A stretch of DNA of 64,000 nt from Vigna angularis (Eukaryota > Streptophyta > Magnoliopsida > Fabales > Fabaceae): the NCBI RefSeq assembly GCF_016808095.1, contig NC_068975.1, forward strand, positions 23,071,501 through 23,135,500, read 5' to 3'. The notes below the pieces were generated by a model. The model was not told the origin of the DNA. It searched no databases and saw only the letters and a program-made list of their open reading frames with translations. Position 1 is the first letter of the stretch. Each line of letters starts with the position of its first letter. This document shows, piece after piece, positions 1 through 10,818 of the stretch. Both the position numbers and the translations under genes were made by a program.

Positions 1-2260
1 TTTGTACTAGTGACGAGGTTTTTATTAAAATCAATTTATAATATATATATATATATATATATATAATAAACATTATTTTATCAAGTTAGTTTTAAAATAA
101 AAAACTAAAATTAATTTTTTAATATTGAGTAACAAAATTTTATAATATATTTTATATTTATATTTATAAACATTTAAATTTCTTCAGGTATACATAATAT
201 TTCACTACTTCAATTTTAAATTATTATTTACATTTTACGTTTAGCACAAGAACTACTAAAAAAACAAGATAAAATTTTAGTTCCTAAATGTTAGTTAAAT
301 GTGAAACGTAATATAATTTTCATTCATTTAATCCTAGCTCTATGTCATTTTTAATTTTAATTTAAAACAAATTAAAATTATTTTTCTCCTATTTTCATTG
401 TAAGAATTTTCTTGGAACACAAACAAATATATTTTTTGTTTGTGTCGGTGACTTGATAACAAGAAAATAGAGGGAAAAAAAAATGTGATTGTAAATGCAT
501 GGACACATAAGTATGCCAGTGGTCCTTCCCTATCTCATTCTTACTCCCACGGTTGGCACATGTCAGTTAATTTATTTTACTTTTAAAATACTAACTAAAT
601 TTTTGTTTTTAAAATGTATTGTTTTTTATTTAAATATATATTGATAAAATTATTCATTTTTCTTTGTAGAGAGATAACATTATTAAGAAATCAAGAAAAT
701 GACAATGATGTACACAGATTTAGGTCCTTTCATTTGTGGCACCAAGGGTAAACACGTACGCAGGGAAAATTGCAGCTTGAATAAAAAGAAAGAGACTAAT
801 TTGTTTTTTTTTTGTAAGTGTTATTATTTTTTGTGAGTTTTAAGACCAACTTAATTACCTAGTTTGATTTTAAGTTATAATTTTAGGGTTCAAACTCAAG
901 AACAGTGCTTTGCTTGCTTTTAGTGAATTAAAATTAAAATTATAATATTATCTATCTATTCATGAAAAAAATACCCTAATCAGCCACTGTATTAATTAAT
1001 ATTTTTTCTCCACTAAGTATACCCCTTAATTAACCATTTCAAACTATTTCTTTTTATCTTTATCAAACTATTTCTTTTTATCTTTATCTAGATATACCTT
1101 TTAATAGTCAATATATTTCAATAAACATAATTTAATGATAATGTTTTTAAAATTAATCATTGTATGTAATTGACGAGAGCTAAAATACTAGTTAAATTAA
1201 TTAAATGAAGAGTAATCACGTTTATATTTGAGTAATTAGTTTTATAATTATATGATATCCATCAAAGACAAAAAAGAAAACTAATTTTACATATATTTTA
1301 TAATTTTATATGCAATTTGAAAATTCATATATTATTTGTTAATTAACAAATATTACATATGTAGTTTTGTAATGCTTATTTTACATATAGTTTGAATCCT
1401 TTGTTAAAAAACTTGTGATTTAAGAAAGTAGTAGTTAGCTTAATCATGAATGCTTAAATGAAATAATTTAAAAACACTAATTTGATGTTTAACCTATATA
1501 ATTCTTATTAAAATTAAGAAATAAAGAAAAAGGATCATGAGAAGAGATTTCAACATTATTTAGCGAGTTTTTGAAAAACCTGATATTTGTTATGAAAAAC
1601 GTCTTTTTATACACGTCTAGTTTGATGATTTCCTTTTAAGGATATTTAGTTATTAAAAAAATGAGTTTTTATAATAAAAATTAAAAAATATAATAGTGAA
1701 TGCAAAATGTATGTAAAAATTTAATAGCATAAATCAAAACCAATATGATATAATCATATTTTTGTAAATATAACAGATTTAAGGGATAAATTGAAAGATA
1801 TTTTGATGAAAACAACGTAGGTTAATCCTTAAATAGATATTTGCATCTCAAAAAGAATAGTGTCTGTAAAATGTTGTAGTACACCAAATATAATAAACCA
1901 ACAAACATGCAAAAACTTCAGTGGTAAGAAGCAGAAGACAAAGGAAAAAAAAAGTGAAAACAACAAAGAAACCATGGTCCACCCTGCTTCTGCAGCTACC
2001 AATTAGCTATCACCAACTGCAACCGTACCTTAAAATATTCTCCAACATTAAGGAAAGAAGAAAACTACAAAAATTAAGAGATGAAAAACTGTTGATGAAT
2101 TACAAACCAACAAATTACAAGATAGGAAAAACAATATCCAGAAAGAAACCAGAAGAAAAAGAGTGAATGAGAAGGTTTGGTGCAAAGCCGATGAGTGTGA
2201 CAATTTGGTGCACTTTGAAACAGTCAAATGTTTCAAACCTCCATTCCAAAACTTTCCACA
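1..2260. other. AT-rich gene-free stretch
   Basis: No supportable gene is visible on either strand; the open frames are short and of low complexity. An (AT)n microsatellite lies at about 38-64. The sequence looks like ordinary legume intergenic DNA, with no clear inverted repeats or target duplications found by eye. Confidence 0.6.
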
Positions 2261-2263
2261 GAA

Positions 2264-2272
2264 GATATAAAG
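2264..2272 (+). promoter_or_regulatory. TATA-box-like element of the 2342 gene
   Basis: The string GATATAAAG lies about 70 bases upstream of the ATG at 2342, a normal distance for a plant core promoter with a short leader. In DNA this AT-rich a TATA match is weak evidence by itself; the position relative to a good reading frame is the main support. Confidence 0.35.
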
Positions 2273-2341
2273 TTCTATATATCAAGAAAATATTATTATA
2301 TATAATTATTATCATCATTTGCTTTTTCTACCCTTATTGCT

Positions 2342-2650
2342 ATGACCTCTTACCCTAACACCTCTTTCAGCCCTCAACAAGAAGATGAGGTTCAATTCTC
2401 TCGTGACAAAAACTTTGCCCTACATGGAAAGATCTTGCTTCTGGTTTTTCTCTCTGCCTTCCTTCTTCTCTTCATCTTCGTCCTCATGATGCCCTGGCTC
2501 AGAAAACGAAGGGCTTCTCGTGATTCAGGAACAGAAGAAGATTCCAATATTGAAAGCCAGAACAACCCTTCTACTCCTTCACACAACTGCTTCAGAAGAA
2601 CAAGAAAAGAAGATGATACACTGTGCCAACATGTAACACAAGAAAATTAA
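2342..2650 (+). CDS. small single-pass membrane protein, function unknown
   Basis: This intronless frame encodes 102 residues. Residues about 27-51 form one strongly hydrophobic segment (GKILLLVFLSAFLLLFIFVL), followed at once by a basic stop-transfer patch (RKRRASR) and a polar, Ser/Asn/Glu-rich tail. The layout resembles the N-terminal part of plant ATL-type RING-H2 proteins, but there is no RING-H2 cysteine/histidine pattern, so it is either a short membrane protein in its own right or a truncated relative. Codon use is less AT-skewed than the flanks, and a TATA-like box lies 70 bases upstream. The basic patch predicts that the C-terminal tail is cytosolic. The product is unrecognised; that it is a real gene is likely but unproven. 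Confidence 0.55.
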   Translation: MTSYPNTSFSPQQEDEVQFSRDKNFALHGKILLLVFLSAFLLLFIFVLMMPWLRKRRASRDSGTEEDSNIESQNNPSTPSHNCFRRTRKEDDTLCQHVTQEN

Positions 2651-4576
2651 TTGTTTCATCAGTTCCTTCAGAATATACTGTGTAATTTTTGTATATATGA
2701 TTCAGTACTTGTTGTTGGGTTATGTTGGTAATTACCAGTGTTGTCAGTGACATAACACCTACACACATGGAGCTTAATATATGAGCATCTTTTTGCTGTA
2801 TTTACTTTTTAGACCTTGTGATGTTGGAGAAACCTAGATTGTTTATGCATAGCTGGGTAGTTAACTCGGTTAAGCAGTTATCTGTTACAGTATTGTATTC
2901 AATTCTGTTGTTCCTTCAATGATGCTCTTTTCTATTTTGTAGATATACTTCTTTTTTGCTGTTGATTTTTCTTCTGGAAGTCACTGTTGCAATGTGCCCC
3001 ACTTTATTTACACCTCTTTTACATTGTTTATGGGAGAAGAAAAAAACAGGAACTTTGTTTAAGGAAGAAGTAAAAACAAAAGATTTGAAGAGAAAGATTC
3101 CTACTATTCTCGTTTCAGTTATCTAGGCTTTTACAATGTGGTAAAATAACATTAAAATTTCTAGGCTTTGATAATTTTGCACCAGTAATTGATTTTTTTT
3201 TTAAATAAAATGCATTGTAATGATTTTTTTTAAATGGATTTTTTTAAAACTCGTCAATAAATTTGTTAGTAATCAAAACTTTTAAAAACATTAATAATAT
3301 GTACGTCAAATTTTATGATTTTTTTTATAAATTAAGTATGGATGAGTGAGAATAGGAGAAGGAAGAGGAAGAGTTAAAGGTGATGATAATAATAATAACG
3401 AAAGCGGAGAAAGAAGAATAAAAAAAGAAAAGAAAAAAAAAAGAGTTAGAAGAAGAAGACTTAATCTTAATATTTATTAATGAATTTTATTGAAAACTAA
3501 AATTCGTTGTAATTACCCACTATTTGTTTTTATCTTAGAGTAAACAAAATTTTATCGATTGATTTTTTGTTATTAAATTTCTCAACATATTTTATCCGTT
3601 ACTAAATATCAATTTTTTAGTAATAAATGAGAATGGATTGGAGGTCTATGTCAAACTAAGAATAAAATCAATTAAAATATGTAAAAGTACATTTTAATTC
3701 CTTTTTACTAATTATTTTTTTGTGAAATTAATTAAAATAAACCCACTTGGTTAAACTAATAACAAAATATTTAATTTTTTTCACAAATTCATAATTACAA
3801 ATTTATTATCTTCACAAATATGTTTTAAGACATATAGTTAATTAACAATGCATCTTAAACCCACTTTCGGTCACTATCACAACAACTCAAAAGAGAATGA
3901 TATATTTACTTCAATAATGCATCTTTGCAACTATACTATTACTCTTCCAACTTTGTAAAAAGAAGATTTTATTTGATTATCTATATCTATACTGGTGCAG
4001 ACTAATAGCATTTTATACTATTATAATATTATTATTATTAATTTTCCTTCATCACCACCTTTGGATACTTCTCTCTTTTCACATGGCCTGCAAATTTTGT
4101 CAGAGAAAGTGTATAAATACAATATTTCAACATTGGATTAATGTTTTCATTTTTTCTATAGCTGTTAAAAAAATGCAATAGATAATATTAGGAAAGAAAT
4201 CACCTTATTTGGGTGCTTTTACTCTCACCTCGGCCTATGGTACTGTGTGCGATTGAGCACATTGAAGGTAAGATGATGAACGAGTGCAATTAATTCTATT
4301 TGATAAGGTGAGTAAAATTAATTTAATTACACTAAACTATAGTTTAGTGTACTATATAATATTATAAAAAAACTGAACTATTCATAATAAATTTCAGTTT
4401 TAAAAAACTAAGTTATGTAAATTAATTACTCATTACCTGAATTATAACTTTTATTTTTCTCTTTCTCTTCGCGTTTTATTTTAAATAAGTTAAATCATGG
4501 ATTCAGGTAAAATCTTTTAGCACTAATAGTATTTTCATTAAAGAATTTATTACATCTATTTGCATTTTCTTTTTCA
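2651..4576. other. gene-free stretch, 3' flank of the small membrane-protein gene
   Basis: The first few hundred bases are probably the 3' untranslated region and flank. After that the DNA is AT-rich with a purine-rich patch at about 3355-3460 (GAAGAG runs). No gene or element boundary was recognised. Confidence 0.5.
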
Positions 4577-4581
4577 TCTTA

Positions 4582-7500
4582 TGTCAGAACTCGTAAATTT
4601 CACCCAAAACCCCTGCGCAGAATCATTAAAAACGCATTCAAACCCTCTGCGCGGATGCCAGGTGTCAAACACCGAAGGTTCTTAAATCAGATAGTGGAAG
4701 GCAGGTGTCGGCAGGAGAGCGGACGCTCGTTTGAATGTGGGAAGGAAATAATATTTTCTGAAACTGTCGTCCCACTCTCCTCTGCACGCACCCTTTTTCC
4801 CAAACTCTGATATTTTTCTTTTCTCCTCCTTCTCACTAGAAACCATATCTTCTCTCTAAGGAAATTCACCCTTTTTCTCCTCCGATCAACATTCAGGCAC
4901 CGTAGAAGCATCACCGGCGTCCTGAGCTTCATTTTAAACCGAACCAATTCAAGTTCTGAACTGGTAAGTTTCCTCGCCTCTTAGTCGTTCGTTCTCTAAT
5001 ACATGCAACTCAAGTTCTGGTTGCATGCTGCCTTCTTGTCTAAACAAATTCTGGGTTTCTGTTTTATGTTTTAGTTTAAAGAGTTGGGTGGACTTTGAGG
5101 GTAGAAGGAAGCATAGTCAGGCAAACCGCATTCTGAATTTAGTACGATCGTTCACATTAGAGGTAAGGGAAGCTTATTGATTTAATTCACATGCTTTTGT
5201 ATTTCCTAAACGTTCATTGATTTGCTTTAACATGAAAAATGATTATGCTATGTTATGATGCATGAAATGTATGAAAATTATATGATTTGGTGATATGAGA
5301 TATGGAATATGGATTTTTGGTATGAAAGTATAAATGTATGAAAACTATAACCCTCTCTGCGCGGATGTCAGGTGTCAAACACCGAAGGTTCTTAAATCAG
5401 ATAGTGGAAGACAGGTGTCGGCAGGAGAGCGGACGCTCGTTTGAATGTGGGAAGGAAATGATATTTTCTGAAACTGTCGTCCCACTCTCCTCTGCACGCA
5501 CCCTTTTTCCCAAACTCTGATATTTTTCTTTTCTCCTCCTTCTCACTAGAAACCATATCTTCTCTCTAAGGAAATTCACCATTTTTCTCCTCCGATCAAC
5601 ATTCAGGCACCGTAGAAGCATCACCGGCGTTCTGAGCTTCATTTTAAACCGAACCAATTCAAGTTATGAACTGGTAAGTTTCCTCGCCTCTTAGCCGTTC
5701 GTTCTCTAATACATGCAACTCAAGTTCTGGTTGCATGCTGCCTTCTTGTCTAAACAAATTCTGGGTTTCTGTTTTATGTTTTAGTTTAAAGAGTTGGGTG
5801 GACTTTGAGGGTAGAAGGAAGCATAGTCAGGCAAACCGCATTCTGAATTTAGTACGATCGTTCACATTAGAGGTAAGGGAAGCTTATTGATTTAATTCAC
5901 ATGCTTTTGTATTTCCTAAACGTTCATTGATTTGCTTTAACATGAAAAATGATTATGCTATGTTATGATGCATGAAATGTATGAAAATTATATGATTTGG
6001 TGATATGAGATATGGAATATGGATTTTTGGTATGAAAGTATAAATGTATGAAAACTATATGTCGAGAACTGAATTTGAACAATATTACTTCTGATAAGAA
6101 ATTTCCCCTAAGAAAGTGACGTTCGTTACTGAACTGTCTTTAACCGTTCGGTTTTATAGTGAATTTGGTTAGTAGTGGATTCTTTCATTCGGGAAGAATT
6201 CTAGTGGAGGACGAGTGTCTACACTTCAAACTTCTGTGCTTGAGCGTTCGGCCAAGCATAGTTCGGTCTTGATATCCTACTATGAAATATTTTAGTATCC
6301 TTAAATAATACTTCAATAGTGTCTTGGCATAATTATCCATCTTCTTTCATACTCGTTAATAGCACTTGGTTTGATACCAAGTGTTTGTCATAAGCAAGTG
6401 TTTGGTCTCACACCTGGCACTCGTTCTATCTTCTTAGTCTAAATTCGTTATATGAGCGTTCGTTCAAGCCCTCTAGGATTCGCTCGCTATAGTGACTAGT
6501 CCTTGACTGTCACTTAGACTTTTGATACTAAACTCAACTAAACTAAGTATTCACTAACGTTCGTTTTCTTCAGACGAGATAATTCTAAGTATTATTCTTC
6601 ATGCCTTGAAATATTATTATTCAGTGTTTCTCTCTGAAGTCATCGTTCTTTGTCTAGTCTTTTAAGGTTCAGATACAGTCCTCAAGAGTCGGTTCCTTTA
6701 ACTGGCTCAACGTTTAAATCGACGTTCGTCCCATTCGTTTATTGGAATATATCTTTACGCTCGTCATCTTTCTTAAAAATCCGTTGTTAATCCTTAATCT
6801 AAATCCACTCTCACAGTTGAAGGTCTCTCGATCTCGCTCTATGCGTTCAGCCCAGTTTAAATCCGGTTGAACGTTTGTTATTTTCAATCCTCTTAAATCT
6901 TTATACGAGGTGATTAAATGAGTTATGTATTATTGAAAGATGAAGGAAACGTGATATGGAAAAGTTGTGGTTTATGAACGAGCGTTCCGGGGAGGAACGA
7001 CAGGAGGTCCCGTCCTTAGGGGTACTTTGGATGAATAGGACTAACCTCGGGTGGCAGCTGTTGAGTGTATCCCAGTTACTACATCATCCGGGTGCACGAA
7101 CGCCTGTAGCTACACATATTTCATACAGTCCGGACAGTCAGTCTAAGTAATAGGTTTCGTATGTTATGTTTGATGAAATGAACTTTGTTTGTTGAATGGT
7201 TTGAAAAATATATGTTGATGTATGAAATTAAATTACATAAGCTTACCCTTCGTTTCTGTCGTGTCTTGTTTTGTACGTCCGTCTTGTCGTTGCAATGATC
7301 ATCCGTGTGGATGTGAGCAGACGCGGACGCGCTGTTGATAAATGCGCTGGAAGAAGAAAATTTGGAGGATGCGAATCTCGTAGAAGTTGAAGTCAAGCCC
7401 GAACCATAGGACGTTCGATTAATTTTATAGCTTAGTTAGGGTATAGTGGTCGTTCGATCATCATCCTTTTTTTTAAGCTCGACCGTTCGATAAATTCCTT

Positions 7501-7665
7501 TTGTAAACCGTTCGGTCAGACTTGTGTGTAGTTTATATTGTAACTCTTTCTGTAAGGTCGTTCGGCCGAGACCGTACGTTCTCGTGTATGTAAGACTGAT
7601 CTGTTATATTGTTAAATGTAAATATTCAATTATATGGTTTATTGCTGTATTTTTGGGATGTTACA
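4582..7665 (+). mobile_element. solo LTR, long-LTR retrotransposon family, copy A
   Basis: The element begins TGTCAGAACTCG and ends GGGATGTTACA (TG..CA), and is flanked by the 5-bp direct repeat TCTTA at 4577-4581 and 7666-7670. It aligns along its length with copies B (43212-45603) and C (51367-54036, opposite strand). No primer-binding site, gag-pol frame or second LTR adjoins it, so it is a solo LTR left by LTR-LTR recombination. It is 3084 bp long because it carries an internal 710-bp tandem duplication; without that it would be about 2.37 kb, close to copy B. Motifs such as ACCGTTCG and GAGCGTTCGG recur throughout. The superfamily (probably Ty3/gypsy, from LTR length) cannot be read from an LTR alone. 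Confidence 0.85.
4641..6060. repeat. 710-bp tandem duplication inside solo LTR A
   Basis: Bases 4641-5350 and 5351-6060 are two nearly identical head-to-tail units with a constant offset of 710 bases. Only a handful of differences were seen by eye, for example GGATGCCAGG versus GGATGTCAGG and CCCTTTTT versus CCATTTTT. The boundary lies in a short AAACTATA repeat. Copies B and C lack the duplication, so it arose within this copy, and recently given the near identity. Confidence 0.9.
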
Positions 7666-7670
7666 TCTTA

Positions 7671-8559
7671 CCATTCATTTCATATTTCCTTTCCTCCTGT
7701 TATAAAAATTGATGTGCTAATTTTAAGTAGAACTTATCATAGAATTTTAGCTATAGAACTCCCATTAATAGAAAACCAAGTTTCTTATAAAGTAACTGAA
7801 AAGGACAATTGATAAAAAAAAACTGATAAAACAAAAAATAATTCGATTCATTTAAATTAATTTTTATTTTAGTTCAAACAAACTATTTTTTATTCATTAT
7901 AATTTTTAACCGTGCAATTCAGTTAATTTAGTTCACCTTTATTATTTTATGTGTTATTCAATAACACGGTTACTAGAAAGTGACAAAACAAACACGTGGA
8001 GACAATGAACCTCGTGGCTACTATGTGTATGGAAAAGGACTTTTTACTTTCTAAAATTGTTAGTTTTCTTAGTTTTGAAAGGAGCTAAATCTCAAATGCG
8101 TGAACGGAAAGTGCTTTAGTCTTTTTGTTTCTCTCTCAAAATTACAATATAGTTGTTTTTGTTCTTCACAGTGTTTTTCTTTTTATGAAAAAAAGAAAGT
8201 TAGTTGTAATGCAATGATGGAAGATTGGTGAGTCCAATAACACTCACATGGTAGTTATAGTGTATATGGTAATGATGGGAGAGGTTGGGTGGGGATGAAG
8301 GTCCTTCATTTGGAAAGAAAACGGGTTGGTTGTTCTTAGGTTAATTAGCTTTAGACACAAAGTACTGTTAGATAAGTTTCATAGTCGAAATGATGTGATC
8401 TCTGTAGTAAGTGGCTTTTACACATTTTGGACATAGGAGTGCGTGTTTGATGCAAGTTTTCATGGTGTTCGGAGAGGAAATGTTTCTGCTGATATTTCAC
8501 GCGATCATTGGGATGGATGTGTTGGTGTTTTGGAAGGTTATGGTTCTTTTGGAATCTGA
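7671..8559. other. gene-free stretch
   Basis: AT-rich sequence between solo LTR A and a foldback MITE. Nothing with coding character was found. Confidence 0.5.
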
Positions 8560-8879
8560 GTTTTTTTTTTTTTTCATTTGCTAGTTCATTTGAATGAATT
8601 TGTAAAAAAGTGATTGAATGAATTTGGAAGTAAATTTTTTGTTGTTTATTTGAATGTATTTGAAGATAAGTGAGAGTGGATTTGGAATTAAAGTTAGTGA
8701 GAATTAATGTAGAATTTGATTGATGTGACATATTAAAAAAATTTACTTCCAAATTTATTCCCACTTTCCTCCAAATCCACTCAAATAAACAACAAAAGAT
8801 TTACCATCAAATCCTCTCAAATTCATTCAATCACTCTCACTCAAATTCATTCAAGTAAACAAATTGAGTAAACAAAGCC
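8560..8879. mobile_element. foldback MITE, copy 1 (Tourist-like)
   Basis: The two halves are inverted copies of each other: the left arm has TTTGAATGAATTTG and GTGATTGAATGAATTTG, and the right arm holds their complements. The right end is ACAAAGCC. The centre (GATTTGATTGATGTGACA) is shared with the element at 50530-50763, which is the same family. A possible 3-bp target duplication TGA flanks it (8557-8559, 8880-8882), which with the CTTTGTT-type ends would suit a PIF/Harbinger-derived MITE. The left end is blurred by a poly-T tract. The 137-residue frame across it is only the foldback being open by chance. Confidence 0.65.
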
Positions 8880-9047
8880 TGAGTGATTTGCTTAATTGCA
8901 GTTGTTTTGATTAATGGGAAAAATATTTTTGCTTAAGTTGGTTTCTTTTAATATTGAAAAAATATGTATATATTTAGTTTAGGGATGAAAAGTATGTAAT
9001 TCAAAAAGTTATGTAATGGTTGTACTCAGACACATTGAAAAGATAAT

Positions 9048-10596
9048 TGTTAGATTTATTATATCTTTTATCTTTTAGTTAGTTTGTTATTATTTTTCAT
9101 TTGTATTTTGGGCTTAGTCCATATTTCTTCTATTATAAATAGAGAATCCTATGTGTGTATTTAACACAAGGGAGATTAATCTAATATATAGTTTTTCACT
9201 ATATTCAACTTGGTATCAGAGCAGGTTCTCTGATCTTCTTCCGGGGTATCTATTGTCTGCCGGCAGCCCCTAAATTTCAGTGGGCAGCCCTTTCTCTTCT
9301 TAAATCTCTGCCACAGTCAACACCAGTCCAGACCCAATGTGCCACTGCTGTCGCCGCCACTTTTCGCTGCCGTCGCTGCTAACTCCGTTGCCGCCGGCCA
9401 CCGTCACAGTTTCGACGGGTGACCAGCGGATCTGGACCGTCTCTTCGAGCGACGGCCAACCACGCCGGTTTCGAGAGCCACTTCTCAGTCACGCGCCGCC
9501 ACGCAGCGCTTCTTTCCGGCCAGTCCGCCGTCGCCACCGCCGCAGAACGTCATTTGCTCCAGCGAAGTCAAGGGTTAGGTGCGCCTTGAGAAGCGCAACC
9601 CAACCCTAGTGGTCCCGTCCTCCGAAGTCTCTGCACCAGCTGTCACGCGCCGCTTCTTCTCGGCCAGTCTCGGCCGCATGTTCTGCACGCGCCGCCTTCC
9701 CGGTGTCGGAGTTTCACCGCGTCACTGCAGATCGTCTCGCCGGAGCTTCTTGAGTGTGTTTTGGTTCTTGTTTCTCCGTTTTGTTGGCTTGGGCTCATAC
9801 CTAGGGTTTTCTCCCTCATGTTTTTGGAACCCTAAGTTTCTTTTTCTTCTCTAAGTTTAAAATAGCTTCTTCTACTGGAAATCTGTTTCACTGCTAAGGA
9901 TGTTGATTCTAGCAGTGGGTGCTACGGAGAAAGATTTGGCTAGAGATAAAAAGTCTAGGTTTGAGAATGTGATCTTGAGCAAGATCGACTCAAAATTTGA
10001 TGTCCAGGCGCCATTTGCCGCTGTCCAGGCGTCGTTTGCCGCTGTCCAGGCGTCGTTTGCCGCTGTCCAGGCGTCGTTTGCCGCTGTCCAGGCGTCGTAT
10101 GCTTCCAACGACTGTAGGCCCCCATCACCTCGTCAGTTAGTGATGGCAGTCCTTGCAGTTTTGTCGCTTCCAGCCACTACAGGCCCCATCAGTCAGTGAT
10201 GGCAATTTAGTCCCTACAGTTTTATAGCAGTCAACCGCCGCTGCAGTCGCTACCGCCTCAGACAAACGCAACTGCGTCAGTTCTTCTTGGGTTAGAGTTT
10301 AGCCCAATCTTCTTGTGATACACTGCTAAGTATCACACTTGGGAGTTGTCCAGCAAACAAATTTTGGACCTCCAACGTATCTTTGAATCTTTGATGTCTT
10401 TGTTTCAGCATTGTAGCTTAATATTTGGTTTTGTTTTAGTGGTCCAGCAACTGTGATATTTCACATTTCCGCCCTTCACACTAAGGGGGAGTAGGTTTCC
10501 AAGGCACTGCAAGTCACATAAATATGGGTGTAGTCCCTGCAGTTAGTCACGCGCCCAAGTTGGATTAATCTAATATATAGTTTTTCACTATATTCA
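9048..10596 (+). mobile_element. non-autonomous copia-like LTR element with truncated 3' LTR
   Basis: A short LTR starts TGTTAGATTT and ends TATATTCA at about 9207, followed after three bases by TGGTATCAGAGCAGG, the classic primer-binding site complementary to initiator tRNA-Met. The interior (to about 10480) is GC-rich, has no gag or pol similarity, and carries a 21-bp tandem repeat. A polypurine tract AAGGGGGAG lies near 10483. Where a full 3' LTR should follow, only its last 34 bases (10563-10596) are recognisable, so the 3' LTR is mostly deleted or replaced. No convincing target duplication was found (ATAAT versus ACTAT). It resembles a TRIM or small LARD mobilised in trans. Confidence 0.65.
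10002..10106. repeat. 21-bp tandem repeat, five units
   Basis: Five head-to-tail 21-bp units of the form GTCCAGGCGTCGTTTGCCGCT lie in the interior of the copia-like remnant. The middle three are identical and the outer two slightly diverged. The period is a multiple of three, which keeps frames open on both strands, but there is no sign that it is translated. Confidence 0.85.
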
Positions 10597-10818
10597 ACTA
10601 TACTCAAAGCTGGATTGTCAACCAGAAATATAAGCATTCATCCATGCTAAGAAGACAAGGCAGAAAATTGCCCTGTATGCATTAATGCATTGATTGTGAA
10701 CATACACTACAAGCATCAGTCAGTTACAAAACTGACAGATTAACATATACAGAATGAACATTTTCCAACTGAAGGGAAGATATAGAGAACTAATTCCTAC
10801 TGCCTTGTATGCTTCATA

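Noticed and set aside
4687..5657. Twin 86-residue frames (MVRFKMKLRTPVMLLRCLN) in solo LTR A
   Set aside because: Same LTR segment duplicated; copy B has a diverged version and no promoter or domain supports a protein.
9337..9854. GC-rich Arg/Ser/Pro frames as a host gene
   Set aside because: Located between a PBS and a polypurine tract of an LTR element, with stops between frames and no homology recognised.
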